Below are positions 9,069 to 16,510 of a stretch of 64,000 nt of DNA, piece by piece. Numbering within the stretch: the stretch's first letter is position 1; each line of letters starts with the position of its first letter. A model generated the notes under the pieces. That model saw only the letters and a program-made list of their open reading frames with translations. It did not search any database and was not told the DNA's origin. Origin of the DNA: an uncultured Woeseiaceae bacterium (GTDB lineage: Bacteria > Pseudomonadota > Gammaproteobacteria > Steroidobacterales > Woeseiaceae); contig CALZJH010000004.1 of NCBI GenBank assembly GCA_945787845.1, positions 124,001-188,000 on the forward strand, given 5' to 3'. The translations under genes and the position numbers were made by a program.

Positions 9069-9821
9069 ATGAGCAAGGCGCAGTACATAGCCGGCCTGCG
9101 AGCGGTCGAACAGATCATGGCGTCCGAGTCGGCCGAGATTCAGCGTATCTACGCGGAATACCAAACGGCCAACCCGCGGGTTGAGGCAATCATCAAGGCC
9201 GCCCGGCAGGCGGGGGTAGAGATCCAGCCCGCGAACCGCGCTCGACTGACCCAGATCAGCGGGGAGTCTCGGCACCAGGGTGTTGTTGCCGAAGTGAGGC
9301 GCAGCACGGTCCTCGATGAGGCAGCTCTGCGCACCATGGTTGAAACCCGGCTGCAAGAGGGCAAATTGCTCTTGCTGCTGGTGCTCGACGGTGTACAGGA
9401 CCCGCACAACCTGGGGGCCTGCATGCGCACAGCCGATGCGGCAGGCGTGGATGCGGTCATCGTGCCGCGTCACGGCGCGGCGGGATTGGGGCCGACGGTG
9501 AGCAAGGTGGCGGCCGGTGCAGCCGAACAGCTTCCATTCGTGCCCGTCGGCAACCTCGGCAAGGTTCTTGCGTGGCTGGGTGACTACGGCATACAGCGCG
9601 TAGGGACCAGTGACCGGGCGGATTCCAGCCTCTATGGGGCCGATCTGGCGGGCTCTGTGGCGCTGGTCATGGGGCGCGAGCACACCGGGCTGGGCAAGGC
9701 CATTGCGAGCCGCTGCGACACGCTCGTGAGCCTGCCCATGCAGGGCGTAGTCTCCAGCCTCAACGTTTCTGTCGCGACCGGCATTTGCCTGTACGAAATC
9801 GTCCGTCAGCGGTCCTTGTAA
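9069..9821 (+). CDS. rlmB: 23S rRNA (guanosine-2'-O-)-methyltransferase RlmB
   Basis: A SpoU/TrmH-class SAM methyltransferase predicted to methylate the 2'-O of G2251 in the 23S rRNA P-loop. The small N-terminal L30e-like substrate-binding domain is at residues 4-75 (GLRAVEQIM). The SPOUT knot motifs follow: LDGVQDPHNLGACMRTADAAG near 102-122, VALVMGREHTGLG near 197-209 and the C-terminal SLPMQGVVSSLNVSVATGI. Length (250 residues) is normal for the family. It follows rnr directly. Its 3' end overlaps the likely -35 box of the rpsF promoter. Confidence 0.95.
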   Translation: MSKAQYIAGLRAVEQIMASESAEIQRIYAEYQTANPRVEAIIKAARQAGVEIQPANRARLTQISGESRHQGVVAEVRRSTVLDEAALRTMVETRLQEGKLLLLLVLDGVQDPHNLGACMRTADAAGVDAVIVPRHGAAGLGPTVSKVAAGAAEQLPFVPVGNLGKVLAWLGDYGIQRVGTSDRADSSLYGADLAGSVALVMGREHTGLGKAIASRCDTLVSLPMQGVVSSLNVSVATGICLYEIVRQRSL

Positions 9822-9844
9822 TAGGGCCAAGGCTTGGGTAGGAT
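9816..9844 (+). promoter_or_regulatory. Probable rpsF operon promoter
   Basis: TTGTAA (9816-9821) and TAGGAT (9839-9844) each match four of six consensus bases and are 17 bases apart. They overlap the end of rlmB and would give a leader of about 100 bases carrying the hairpin motif at 9879-9901 before rpsF. Confidence 0.4.
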
Positions 9845-9878
9845 TCGCGTCCCCGTCCATAAGGCCGGGCAAAACCTT

Positions 9879-9901
9879 GCTGCACCGGATAGCCGGGCAG
9901 C
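9879..9901 (+). promoter_or_regulatory. Probable S6:S18-binding leader hairpin (autoregulation)
   Basis: GCTGC (9879-9883) pairs with GCAGC (9897-9901), enclosing A-CCGG-ATAG-CCGG. Leaders of rpsF operons in many bacteria carry a hairpin with a CCG element that mimics the 16S rRNA site of the S6:S18 complex and represses the operon. The position about 50 bases before rpsF, with rpsR in the same operon, fits that role. The assignment rests on position and the CCG-containing hairpin, not on a covariance search. Confidence 0.5.
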
Positions 9902-9948
9902 TGTAATCCCTGGAATAACCCAGGTGATTTCATCCATAAGGGAAGACA

Positions 9949-10602
9949 ATGAGACACTACGAAATCGTGTTTCTGGTCCATCCGGACCAGAGCGAGCAGG
10001 TTCCTGCCATGGTAGAGAAATACCACGGCATGGTGACCGAAGCAGGCGGTCAGGTTCACCGCTCAGAGGACTGGGGCCGTCGCCAGCTGGCGCACCCGAT
10101 CAACAAGATTCACAAAGCCCATTACGCCTTGCTGAATATCGAATGCCCGTTCGACGTGATCACCGAGATCAAGACCGCATTCAAGTTCAACGATGCTGTG
10201 CTGCGCCACATGGTGCTCGCGCGCGAGGAGGCCGTAACTGAGGCCTCGCCCATGGCCGTTGCCGTGGCGGAAGAAAAAGCCAAGGAAAAAGAAGCGCAGC
10301 AGCGCCGTGAGGCCAAGGCAGCCGCCGAGGCCGCGCAGCGTGCCGAGGAAGAAAAAGCTGCAGCTGAGAAGCCTGCTGCTGAAGAGGCCCCGGCTGAAGA
10401 GCCTGCTTCCGAAGAGGCAAAGGCTGAGGAGCCTGCTGCGGAAGAAGCGAAGGCTGAAGAGCCTGCTGCCGAGGAAGCGCCGGCTGAAAAGGTTGCCGCT
10501 GAAGACAAGACAGACGATGCTGCGGCTGACGAAGCCGAAGCGGTATCGAAAGAAAGTGCAGCAGAGGGTTCTGACGAGCCGTCCAAAGCACGAAGCGCCT
10601 GA
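9949..10602 (+). CDS. rpsF: Ribosomal protein S6 with long Ala/Glu tail
   Basis: Residues 1-95 are a complete S6 domain ([21 protein letters not shown], then [19 protein letters not shown]), which binds the 16S platform together with S18. From about residue 100 to 217 the protein is a low-complexity, highly acidic tail: first a Lys/Glu/Ala helix ([20 protein letters not shown]), then tandem units like [14 protein letters not shown]. Typical S6 is about 100-135 residues; many gammaproteobacterial S6 proteins have a short acidic tail that RimK can extend with Glu, but this genetically encoded one is unusually long. The ATG at 9949 follows AAGGGAAG. rpsR follows after 11 bases. Confidence 0.95.
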   Translation: MRHYEIVFLVHPDQSEQVPAMVEKYHGMVTEAGGQVHRSEDWGRRQLAHPINKIHKAHYALLNIECPFDVITEIKTAFKFNDAVLRHMVLAREEAVTEASPMAVAVAEEKAKEKEAQQRREAKAAAEAAQRAEEEKAAAEKPAAEEAPAEEPASEEAKAEEPAAEEAKAEEPAAEEAPAEKVAAEDKTDDAAADEAEAVSKESAAEGSDEPSKARSA

Positions 10603-10613
10603 GGAGATAAATC

Positions 10614-10838
10614 ATGAGTCGTTATTCACGCAGGCGTAAGTATTGCCGTTTTACCGCTGAAGGCATCGAGGAGATCGATTACAAGGATCTCAACCTGCTC
10701 AAGGCCTACGTTACCGAGACGGGCAAGATCGTACCCAGCCGTATCACGGGCACGAAGTCTCACTACCAGCGCCAACTCGCGGCCGCGGTAAAGCGTGCAC
10801 GCTACCTGGCGCTGCTACCGTACACCGACCGACACTAG
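10614..10838 (+). CDS. rpsR: Ribosomal protein S18
   Basis: The 74-residue protein has normal length and the family pattern [36 protein letters not shown] and the basic [18 protein letters not shown]18 binds S6 on the 30S platform. GAGGAGA precedes the ATG. It sits between rpsF and a DUF2232 membrane-protein gene in a continuous operon. Confidence 0.97.
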   Translation: MSRYSRRRKYCRFTAEGIEEIDYKDLNLLKAYVTETGKIVPSRITGTKSHYQRQLAAAVKRARYLALLPYTDRH

Positions 10839-10858
10839 TCGCCGTCGGAGGTAATCTG

Positions 10859-11734
10859 TTGCAGGCGTTCGCCGCTTGGCTGGTCGCTAGGCCGCAGAAT
10901 GCCTTAATCGGGCTCGTGGCAACGTTGCTGTTGCCGTTGCCAGGCCTGATGGGCGTGGTCAGTAGCATGATTGTTGTGCTGCTGATCATGACACATGGTT
11001 GGAGACGTGCGGCCATGCAGGTCGCCGTCGCTGGCGCGGTCCTCGTCGCCGTGGCACTCGTGGTCGGTCTTGCCGTGACGGTGCTGACGGAGCTAATGGC
11101 GCTGTTTTGGGTGTCGGCGCTGCTGCTGGGCGCGCTGCTCCAGAAGAGCCGGTCGCTGACATTGACGATGCAGATGTCGGTGATTATTGCGATCGTGGCG
11201 TTGACAGCATTTTATGTTGTCGTGCCAGACCCGGTCGCATTTTGGGAGCCCCGGGTCGCCGAGGCGGCCGAGGCAATGATAGCGAGTGGCTTCGAACTGA
11301 GGACGGAGCTGCTGGAGCTTGAATACATGACGGTTTCGGCCGTCTTGATGGGCTGGACGATCGGTACGACCGGATTCTTGCTGGGTTACGGTCTGTACCG
11401 CAAGCTACCCATGGAAACCGCTGAATTTGGGCGGTTTCGAAATTTGAATTTTGGACGTGTAATTGCGTTCGCCGTGGCGCTGGTTTCACTGCTGGCGATC
11501 GTGGTTGATGCGGCCTGGCTAAAGAATGTCGCGCCCGTACTGTTCGTGATCTTCTGGCTGCAGGGATTGGCCATCGTGCACTACATGCATGCGCAACAGC
11601 TGATTCCGATACATGCACTGGTTGCGGTTTATGTACTGGTGCCGTTACTGCAGGTCTTGATTGTGACGGTACTGGCAATAATTGGATACATGGACGCCTG
11701 GTTTGACTTCCGGCGTCGAATGATAAAAGCGTAA
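10859..11734 (+). CDS. DUF2232 / YybS-like integral membrane protein
   Basis: A 291-residue protein with about eight hydrophobic helices across its whole length and few polar loops; there are no catalytic motifs. The layout and its place between rpsR and rplI match the DUF2232 (YybS-like) proteins found at this site in many gammaproteobacteria. The function is unknown; resemblance of the family to substrate-capture membrane subunits is general knowledge, not visible here. The start is TTG at 10859, supported by a strong CGGAGGTAA at 10845-10853. It is likely co-expressed with the ribosomal genes. Confidence 0.8.
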   Translation: MQAFAAWLVARPQNALIGLVATLLLPLPGLMGVVSSMIVVLLIMTHGWRRAAMQVAVAGAVLVAVALVVGLAVTVLTELMALFWVSALLLGALLQKSRSLTLTMQMSVIIAIVALTAFYVVVPDPVAFWEPRVAEAAEAMIASGFELRTELLELEYMTVSAVLMGWTIGTTGFLLGYGLYRKLPMETAEFGRFRNLNFGRVIAFAVALVSLLAIVVDAAWLKNVAPVLFVIFWLQGLAIVHYMHAQQLIPIHALVAVYVLVPLLQVLIVTVLAIIGYMDAWFDFRRRMIKA

Positions 11735-11746
11735 GGGTTCGAAAAA

Positions 11747-12199
11747 ATGAACGTTATTTTGTTGGAAAGCGTTGAAAATCTCGGTGGCATCGGCGATCTC
11801 GTGAAGGTCAAACCGGGCTATGGTCGCAACTACCTCTTGCCGCAGGGCAAGGCAGCTCTCGCGACTCCGGAGAACATGAAGGCGATCGAAGCGCGCCGCG
11901 CGGAGCTCGAGAAGACCGCAGCGGAAGAGCTGGTCAAGGCAAAAGAACGCGCGAAGGCGTTCCAGGGTCTCGAAGTCGTTATTCACGCCAACGCCGGTGC
12001 CGAAGGCAAACTGTTCGGTTCCGTTGGCCCGATCGACATTGTCGAGGCTCTCGCTGCCGTGCAGGTTGAGATCGAGCGCGCCGAAGTCCGTATGCCGGAA
12101 GGCCCGGTCCAGGAAATTGGCGAGTACCCGATCGGTGTGCACCTGCACTCGGACGTCGACGTCGAAGTGCTCGTCAAAGTTGTTGGCGAAGAGCAGTAA
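11747..12199 (+). CDS. rplI: Ribosomal protein L9
   Basis: The 150-residue protein shows the two-domain L9 layout: N-terminal domain MNVILLESVENLGGIGDLVKV with GYGRNYLLPQGKA, a long connecting helix (residues 42-75, Glu/Lys/Ala rich), and a C-terminal domain beginning near GKLFGSVGPIDI. L9 binds 23S rRNA near the L1 stalk and helps maintain frame and spacing. It ends the ribosomal segment before a hairpin at 12208-12227. Confidence 0.97.
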   Translation: MNVILLESVENLGGIGDLVKVKPGYGRNYLLPQGKAALATPENMKAIEARRAELEKTAAEELVKAKERAKAFQGLEVVIHANAGAEGKLFGSVGPIDIVEALAAVQVEIERAEVRMPEGPVQEIGEYPIGVHLHSDVDVEVLVKVVGEEQ

Positions 12200-12207
12200 G
12201 AATTGCC

Positions 12208-12227
12208 GCCGACGGATCTCCGTCGGC
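12208..12227 (+). terminator. Hairpin between rplI and dnaB
   Basis: GCCGACGGA (12208-12216) pairs perfectly with TCCGTCGGC (12219-12227). The sequence after it is moderately T-rich (TGTGTTACCTTTT). It starts nine bases after the rplI stop and may end or attenuate the ribosomal transcript before dnaB. Confidence 0.55.
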
Positions 12228-12275
12228 TGTGTTACCTTTTAGTCAGGGAACTTTTCTGGCAGGGGAATCCGATCA

Positions 12276-13682
12276 ATGGTCCGAGCTTTGGACGATGGCT
12301 ATGCAGACGGGGGTGCTGAGCAGCGCCTCAAGGTGCCGCCGAACTCCATAGAAGCCGAGCAGGCCCTTATCGGCGGTCTGATGCTCAACGCACAGGCGTG
12401 GGACAAGGTTGCCGACGTGGTTTCGGCCGACGACTTCTATCGCAAGGACCACCGCCTGATATTCAAATCGATTGCCAACCTTATCGAGGATGGCAGTCCC
12501 TGTGACGTCGTCACGGTATCCGAACACCTTGATAATCGCGGAGAACTCGAGAAGGCGGGCGGTCTCGAGTACCTCGCAATGCTGGCGAATGAAACCGCAG
12601 GTGCGGCAAACGCGCGCGCCTACGCCAAGATCCTGCGGGAACGCTCCATGCTGCGCTCGCTGATCAACGCGGGAAACGAGATCAGCGGCAGCGCCTTTGC
12701 TACCGACGGACGCTCCGCCGCGCAGGTGCTCGACGACGCTGAACGCATGGTTTTCGAGATTGCCGAAAAGGGCAGTCGTGGCCGTAAAGGGTTCAAAGCC
12801 CTGAAGGACATCCTGCCTGAGGCGGTCGATCGTATCGACGAGTTGCACCAATCGGAAGGCAGTATCACGGGCATATCAACCGGATTCAACGAATTCGACA
12901 AGTTGACGGCGGGTCTGCAGGGCGGCGATCTTGTCATTGTTGCGGGGCGCCCGTCGATGGGCAAGACAACCCTGGCGATCAATATTGCTGAAAATGCCGC
13001 GATTGGCTCCAGGAAAAGCACGGCTATCTTCTCCATGGAAATGCCTTCGCAGCAGCTCGCGTTTCGCATGATTTCGTCGCTCGGTCGCGTCGACCAGACA
13101 CATCTGCGCACGGGCAACTTCCCGGACGAGGACTGGTCACGGATTAATACGGCCGTGCAACTTATGTCGGAGGCACCGATTCATATCGACGATACCCCCG
13201 GGCTTTCACCGACCGAGATTCGTGCGCGCTCGCGCCGTCTCCAACGTGAGCACGGGCTCGACCTGATTGTTGTCGATTACCTGCAGCTCATGCAGGTCGA
13301 AGGTACGAAAGAAAACCGTGCTACAGAAATTTCCGAGATTTCGCGCGGTCTCAAGGCGCTGGCGAAGGAGCTCGATCTTCCGGTCATCGCATTGTCGCAG
13401 CTCAATCGAAGCGTGGAGCAGCGAACCGACAAACGGCCGGTCATGTCCGACCTGCGAGAGTCCGGCGCTATTGAGCAGGATGCGGATGTCATCGTCTTTA
13501 TTTATCGTGAAGAGGTCTACAACCAGGATACGCCGCGCAAGGGTATCGCCGACATCACGATTGCGAAGCAGCGAAATGGACCTATCGGCGACTTCCCACT
13601 CACCTTCGTAGGGCGCTACACCAAGTTTGAGAACTGGGTGCCTGATACCTACAACGACTACCCGGATGAGGGTTATCAGTGA
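12276..13682 (+). CDS. dnaB: Replicative DNA helicase DnaB
   Basis: This hexameric 5'-3' helicase unwinds DNA at the replication fork. The N-terminal primase-interacting domain starts at VPPNSIEAEQALIGGLML (about residues 22-39). The RecA-type motor has Walker A GRPSMGKTT near 224-232, Walker B LIVVDYLQLM near 330, and the C-terminal motifs SQLNRSVEQR and MSDLRESGAIEQDADVI. No intein is present and length (468 residues) is normal. The start is read as the ATG at 12276 after GGCAGGGGAA. The stop overlaps the alr start. Confidence 0.97.
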   Translation: MVRALDDGYADGGAEQRLKVPPNSIEAEQALIGGLMLNAQAWDKVADVVSADDFYRKDHRLIFKSIANLIEDGSPCDVVTVSEHLDNRGELEKAGGLEYLAMLANETAGAANARAYAKILRERSMLRSLINAGNEISGSAFATDGRSAAQVLDDAERMVFEIAEKGSRGRKGFKALKDILPEAVDRIDELHQSEGSITGISTGFNEFDKLTAGLQGGDLVIVAGRPSMGKTTLAINIAENAAIGSRKSTAIFSMEMPSQQLAFRMISSLGRVDQTHLRTGNFPDEDWSRINTAVQLMSEAPIHIDDTPGLSPTEIRARSRRLQREHGLDLIVVDYLQLMQVEGTKENRATEISEISRGLKALAKELDLPVIALSQLNRSVEQRTDKRPVMSDLRESGAIEQDADVIVFIYREEVYNQDTPRKGIADITIAKQRNGPIGDFPLTFVGRYTKFENWVPDTYNDYPDEGYQ

Positions 13683-14782
13683 GTTTCGGAGCACGAGCGC
13701 TTATCAGGCTCGGCGCACTGGAACACAATCTCGGGGTTATTCGCAAGGCGGCTCCAGGCTGCAAGGTCATGGCGGTCATCAAGGCGAATGCCTATGGCCA
13801 TGGCATGGTCCATGTCGCACAGCATCTCGCTCATGTCGATGCGTTCGCCGTCGCCCGCGTTCCGGAGGCCCTCGAGCTTCGCGATAATGGAATTACTGGC
13901 AGGATTATTCTGCTGGCCGGTGTCATGAATACCGGTGAACTGGCTGCCGCGATGGAGTACGAGTTCGAGCCCGTGGTCCACAGTCCGATGCAGCTTGAAC
14001 TACTGGATCACTCGATCGGCGGCAAGGTCAACGTCTGGTGCAAGTTCGATACAGGCATGAATCGGCTGGGATTCGATCCCGCTGATGCGGATGGGGTCCT
14101 GGCGCGGTTGCGGCGCTCCGCCGGTGTAATGGACATCCGTTTAATGACGCATCTTGCCAGTGCCGACGAGATGAACGGCATCACGACCACCGAGCAACTG
14201 GACAGATTTCGGCCGATTGCCAGCGGATTCGACGGCGATGTGAGCATCGGCAATACGCCTGCGACACTCGGATGGTCGGCCGTGGTGGAAGCGAAGCGGG
14301 AATTCGGGTTTGGTGGTGATAACTGGATTCGACCGGGTATCGCCCTGTTCGGTGTTTCGCCTTTCGGTGACAGAACCGGTGCTGAGCTTGGTCTCAAACC
14401 CGTGATGCAATTCGAGGCTCGGCTCATTGCGATCAAGCCCCTTAAGTCCGGTAGCCGGGTAGGCTACAAGGGCGCCTATGTGAGCGATGACGACACAACG
14501 ATCGGGATTATCTCGGCCGGCTACGGCGACGGGTACTCGCGGCACTTTCGAAGCGGCACGCCGGTACTCATCAACGGCCGCAAGGTGCCGGTTATCGGCA
14601 ATGTCTCAATGGACATGATCGCCGTCGACCTCGGCGAGAACCGGGATGACAGGGTTGGAGATATTGCGACCTTGTGGGGAGACGGTTTGCCAGTGGAAGA
14701 GGTCGCCCCCTGGGCGAACGCAATTCCTTATGAACTGGTATGCGGCGTCATGAACCGCGAGGACAGCGAAGTTATCGCTTAG
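13679..14782 (+). CDS. alr: Alanine racemase
   Basis: This PLP enzyme interconverts L- and D-alanine, supplying D-Ala for peptidoglycan. The PLP lysine lies in VIKANAYGHG near residue 35. The catalytic tyrosine region RVGYKGAYV and ISAGYGDGYSR lie near 255-290, and NVSMDMIAVD towards the C-terminus. Length (367 residues) is typical. The GTG start overlaps the dnaB stop by four bases (translational coupling), a common dnaB-alr arrangement. Its 3' end overlaps the end of the convergent FHA gene by about four bases, leaving no room for a terminator between them. Confidence 0.95.
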   Translation: MSFGARALIRLGALEHNLGVIRKAAPGCKVMAVIKANAYGHGMVHVAQHLAHVDAFAVARVPEALELRDNGITGRIILLAGVMNTGELAAAMEYEFEPVVHSPMQLELLDHSIGGKVNVWCKFDTGMNRLGFDPADADGVLARLRRSAGVMDIRLMTHLASADEMNGITTTEQLDRFRPIASGFDGDVSIGNTPATLGWSAVVEAKREFGFGGDNWIRPGIALFGVSPFGDRTGAELGLKPVMQFEARLIAIKPLKSGSRVGYKGAYVSDDDTTIGIISAGYGDGYSRHFRSGTPVLINGRKVPVIGNVSMDMIAVDLGENRDDRVGDIATLWGDGLPVEEVAPWANAIPYELVCGVMNREDSEVIA

Positions 14783-15627
14783 GACGCAAAGAACCCCATC
14801 TTTACGCCGGCCAGCTGGACAACATCGTTATCGCTGAGCTTGCGGGCCTGGGCCCCAATGGGCGTCCCGTTGACGAGCGGGAAGTCGCCTTCCGTGCCGG
14901 ACTCGACGTGTACGATGTAGTACCCTTCGGCACGCCGAGTAATCGCCGCGACCTGGACGCCCGGACGACCGAGAGTCGTCAGTGCCTTGGTCAATTCGAG
15001 TTCGCGGCCGGCAAATGCGCCGCTCAGGACCTGCAACTTGGCAAGCGGCAGCGCGTTTGGCGCCAGCGCCGGGTCGATGCCGGTCATCGTCGATGCAGGG
15101 GAAACAGGCTCGACCTTTTCCTCTGCAGCGGGGGACGGTGGCGTATCGTCTTCGAGTGCCGCCGCCTCTTCAGGATCCAGTTTCACAGATTCCGCGACAG
15201 CGTCGCCTTCCAGCGATGCGGCTGCGGCTGCAGCTGCCTTGTCTGCGGCGCGCTCGGCCTGCGCCAGCTGTTCTGCATTCTGCTGACCGGCCGGAATGAC
15301 CATGGTCTTTTCGAATTCGTCCTGCTCCGTCTCCGGGGCCTGCTGGTCCGAGAAGCGCAGCTGGTGGTGGCCGATCGTAATGACGTCACCATGCTGCAGT
15401 GCGTGTTTCTTGATCAGCTTGCCATTGACGTAGGTGCCATTGGTGCTGTTCAGGTCCTCGAGAAAGGAATCATTCAGGATGTTGATGATGAGCGAGTGAT
15501 GACCACTGACCGCGGGGTTATCAATACGAACATCATTGTCAGGCAGGCGACCAATCGTGTATCGCTCTTTGGTCATGTTGTATTCAGCCAGGACCTGGTT
15601 GTCCAGGCTCAGAATTAAACGTGCCAT
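14779..15627 (-). CDS. Cytoplasmic protein with two FHA domains
   Basis: The 282-residue protein begins with a clear forkhead-associated domain (about 8-95) holding the phosphothreonine-binding GR, SGHH and NSTNGTYVNG motifs. A low-complexity Ala/Glu/Pro linker follows (about 100-195), then a second, more divergent FHA-like domain (about 197-282, with TTLGRPGVQVAAITRR and LVNGTPIG). No membrane helix or enzyme domain is present. It should bind phosphorylated partners of the kinase encoded upstream. It is the last of three genes on this strand, 28 bases after the PP2C gene, and overlaps alr tail to tail. The partner is unknown. Confidence 0.88.
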   Translation of the reverse strand: MARLILSLDNQVLAEYNMTKERYTIGRLPDNDVRIDNPAVSGHHSLIINILNDSFLEDLNSTNGTYVNGKLIKKHALQHGDVITIGHHQLRFSDQQAPETEQDEFEKTMVIPAGQQNAEQLAQAERAADKAAAAAAASLEGDAVAESVKLDPEEAAALEDDTPPSPAAEEKVEPVSPASTMTGIDPALAPNALPLAKLQVLSGAFAGRELELTKALTTLGRPGVQVAAITRRAEGYYIVHVESGTEGDFPLVNGTPIGAQARKLSDNDVVQLAGVKMGFFAS

Positions 15628-15655
15628 GTTTTCTCGCTCTTAGACCAATGCATCC

Positions 15656-16483
15656 TTACGAACGGAACAAGCCAGCAATTTTCGAGATCAGGCCCCTTTT
15701 TGCCGGGAAGGCTTCCTTAACCTGAGCAAGCATTACTGACACGTTATCGCGTCCGCCGTGGTCGTTGGCCAAGTCAATCAATTGTTGACCAACCACGTCA
15801 AGACTAGCATTAAAAGTACTGATAGTTAAGTGAATATCGTCATCTTCGACCATGTCCGGAAGACCGTCGGAGCACAGCAGATAGATGTCATCGGGTAATA
15901 CCTCGTGCTCGCGAACCTCGACCTCGACGGTCGGCTCAACGCCGAGCGCTCGCGTAACGTAATTGCGGTTGGTCGAGCGCTGGGCTTCCTCCTCGGAATA
16001 AAAGCCGCGATCGACCAGTTCCTGGAGCAGGGAGTGGTCGAGCGTGATCTGCTCAAGCTGGCCACCGCGCAGCCGGTAGGCGCGTGAGTCCCCGACGTGC
16101 GCGATCGACACCTTGTCGTCGTAGAACATACAGGCAACGATCGTGGTGCCCATGCCCTCACAGTGTGTCTGGCTCTGGGCGGTCTGGAAGATAATTTTGT
16201 TGGCTCGGTAGACGGCGTCGCGCAGGATAATTGACTGGCGCATCAGGCCGCTGTGCGGATCGATATCGTTCAGCTCCTGGCGGCTGGCGCCTTCGCTGGC
16301 AAGTTCGGTGACGATCTGCACGGCGATGCCGCTCGCGACTTCACCGGCGTTATAGCCACCCATGCCGTCGGCCAGTACCATGAGCCCAAGGTCCGGATTG
16401 GAACCGATTGCGTCCTCGTTGTGTTCGCGGACGCGCCCCGTATCGGTCAATTCGGCATATTCAATTTTTCCGCGCAAGCTCAT
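15656..16483 (-). CDS. PP2C-family Ser/Thr protein phosphatase (Stp1/PppA-like)
   Basis: The 275-residue enzyme should dephosphorylate Ser/Thr using two metals. The metal ligands are in RVREHNEDAIG (near 18-28), VLADGMGGYNAGEVAS (near 36-51), HVGDSRAYRLRGG, LCSDGLPDMVEDD, and the final NDHGGRDNVSVML. A signal peptide and membrane span are absent, so it is cytoplasmic. It lies 27 bases after the kinase gene and 28 before the FHA gene, forming a kinase-phosphatase-reader trio. It is the obvious antagonist of that kinase. Confidence 0.94.
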   Translation of the reverse strand: MSLRGKIEYAELTDTGRVREHNEDAIGSNPDLGLMVLADGMGGYNAGEVASGIAVQIVTELASEGASRQELNDIDPHSGLMRQSIILRDAVYRANKIIFQTAQSQTHCEGMGTTIVACMFYDDKVSIAHVGDSRAYRLRGGQLEQITLDHSLLQELVDRGFYSEEEAQRSTNRNYVTRALGVEPTVEVEVREHEVLPDDIYLLCSDGLPDMVEDDDIHLTISTFNASLDVVGQQLIDLANDHGGRDNVSVMLAQVKEAFPAKRGLISKIAGLFRS

Positions 16484-16510
16484 CGTCAGGGTTCTATCGC
16501 TCTGAGTTAA

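Noticed and set aside
14740-15618. A 292-codon plus-strand frame opposite the FHA gene
   Set aside because: The minus-strand FHA motifs are unmistakable; the plus frame is Arg/Cys/Gly-rich with no family pattern.
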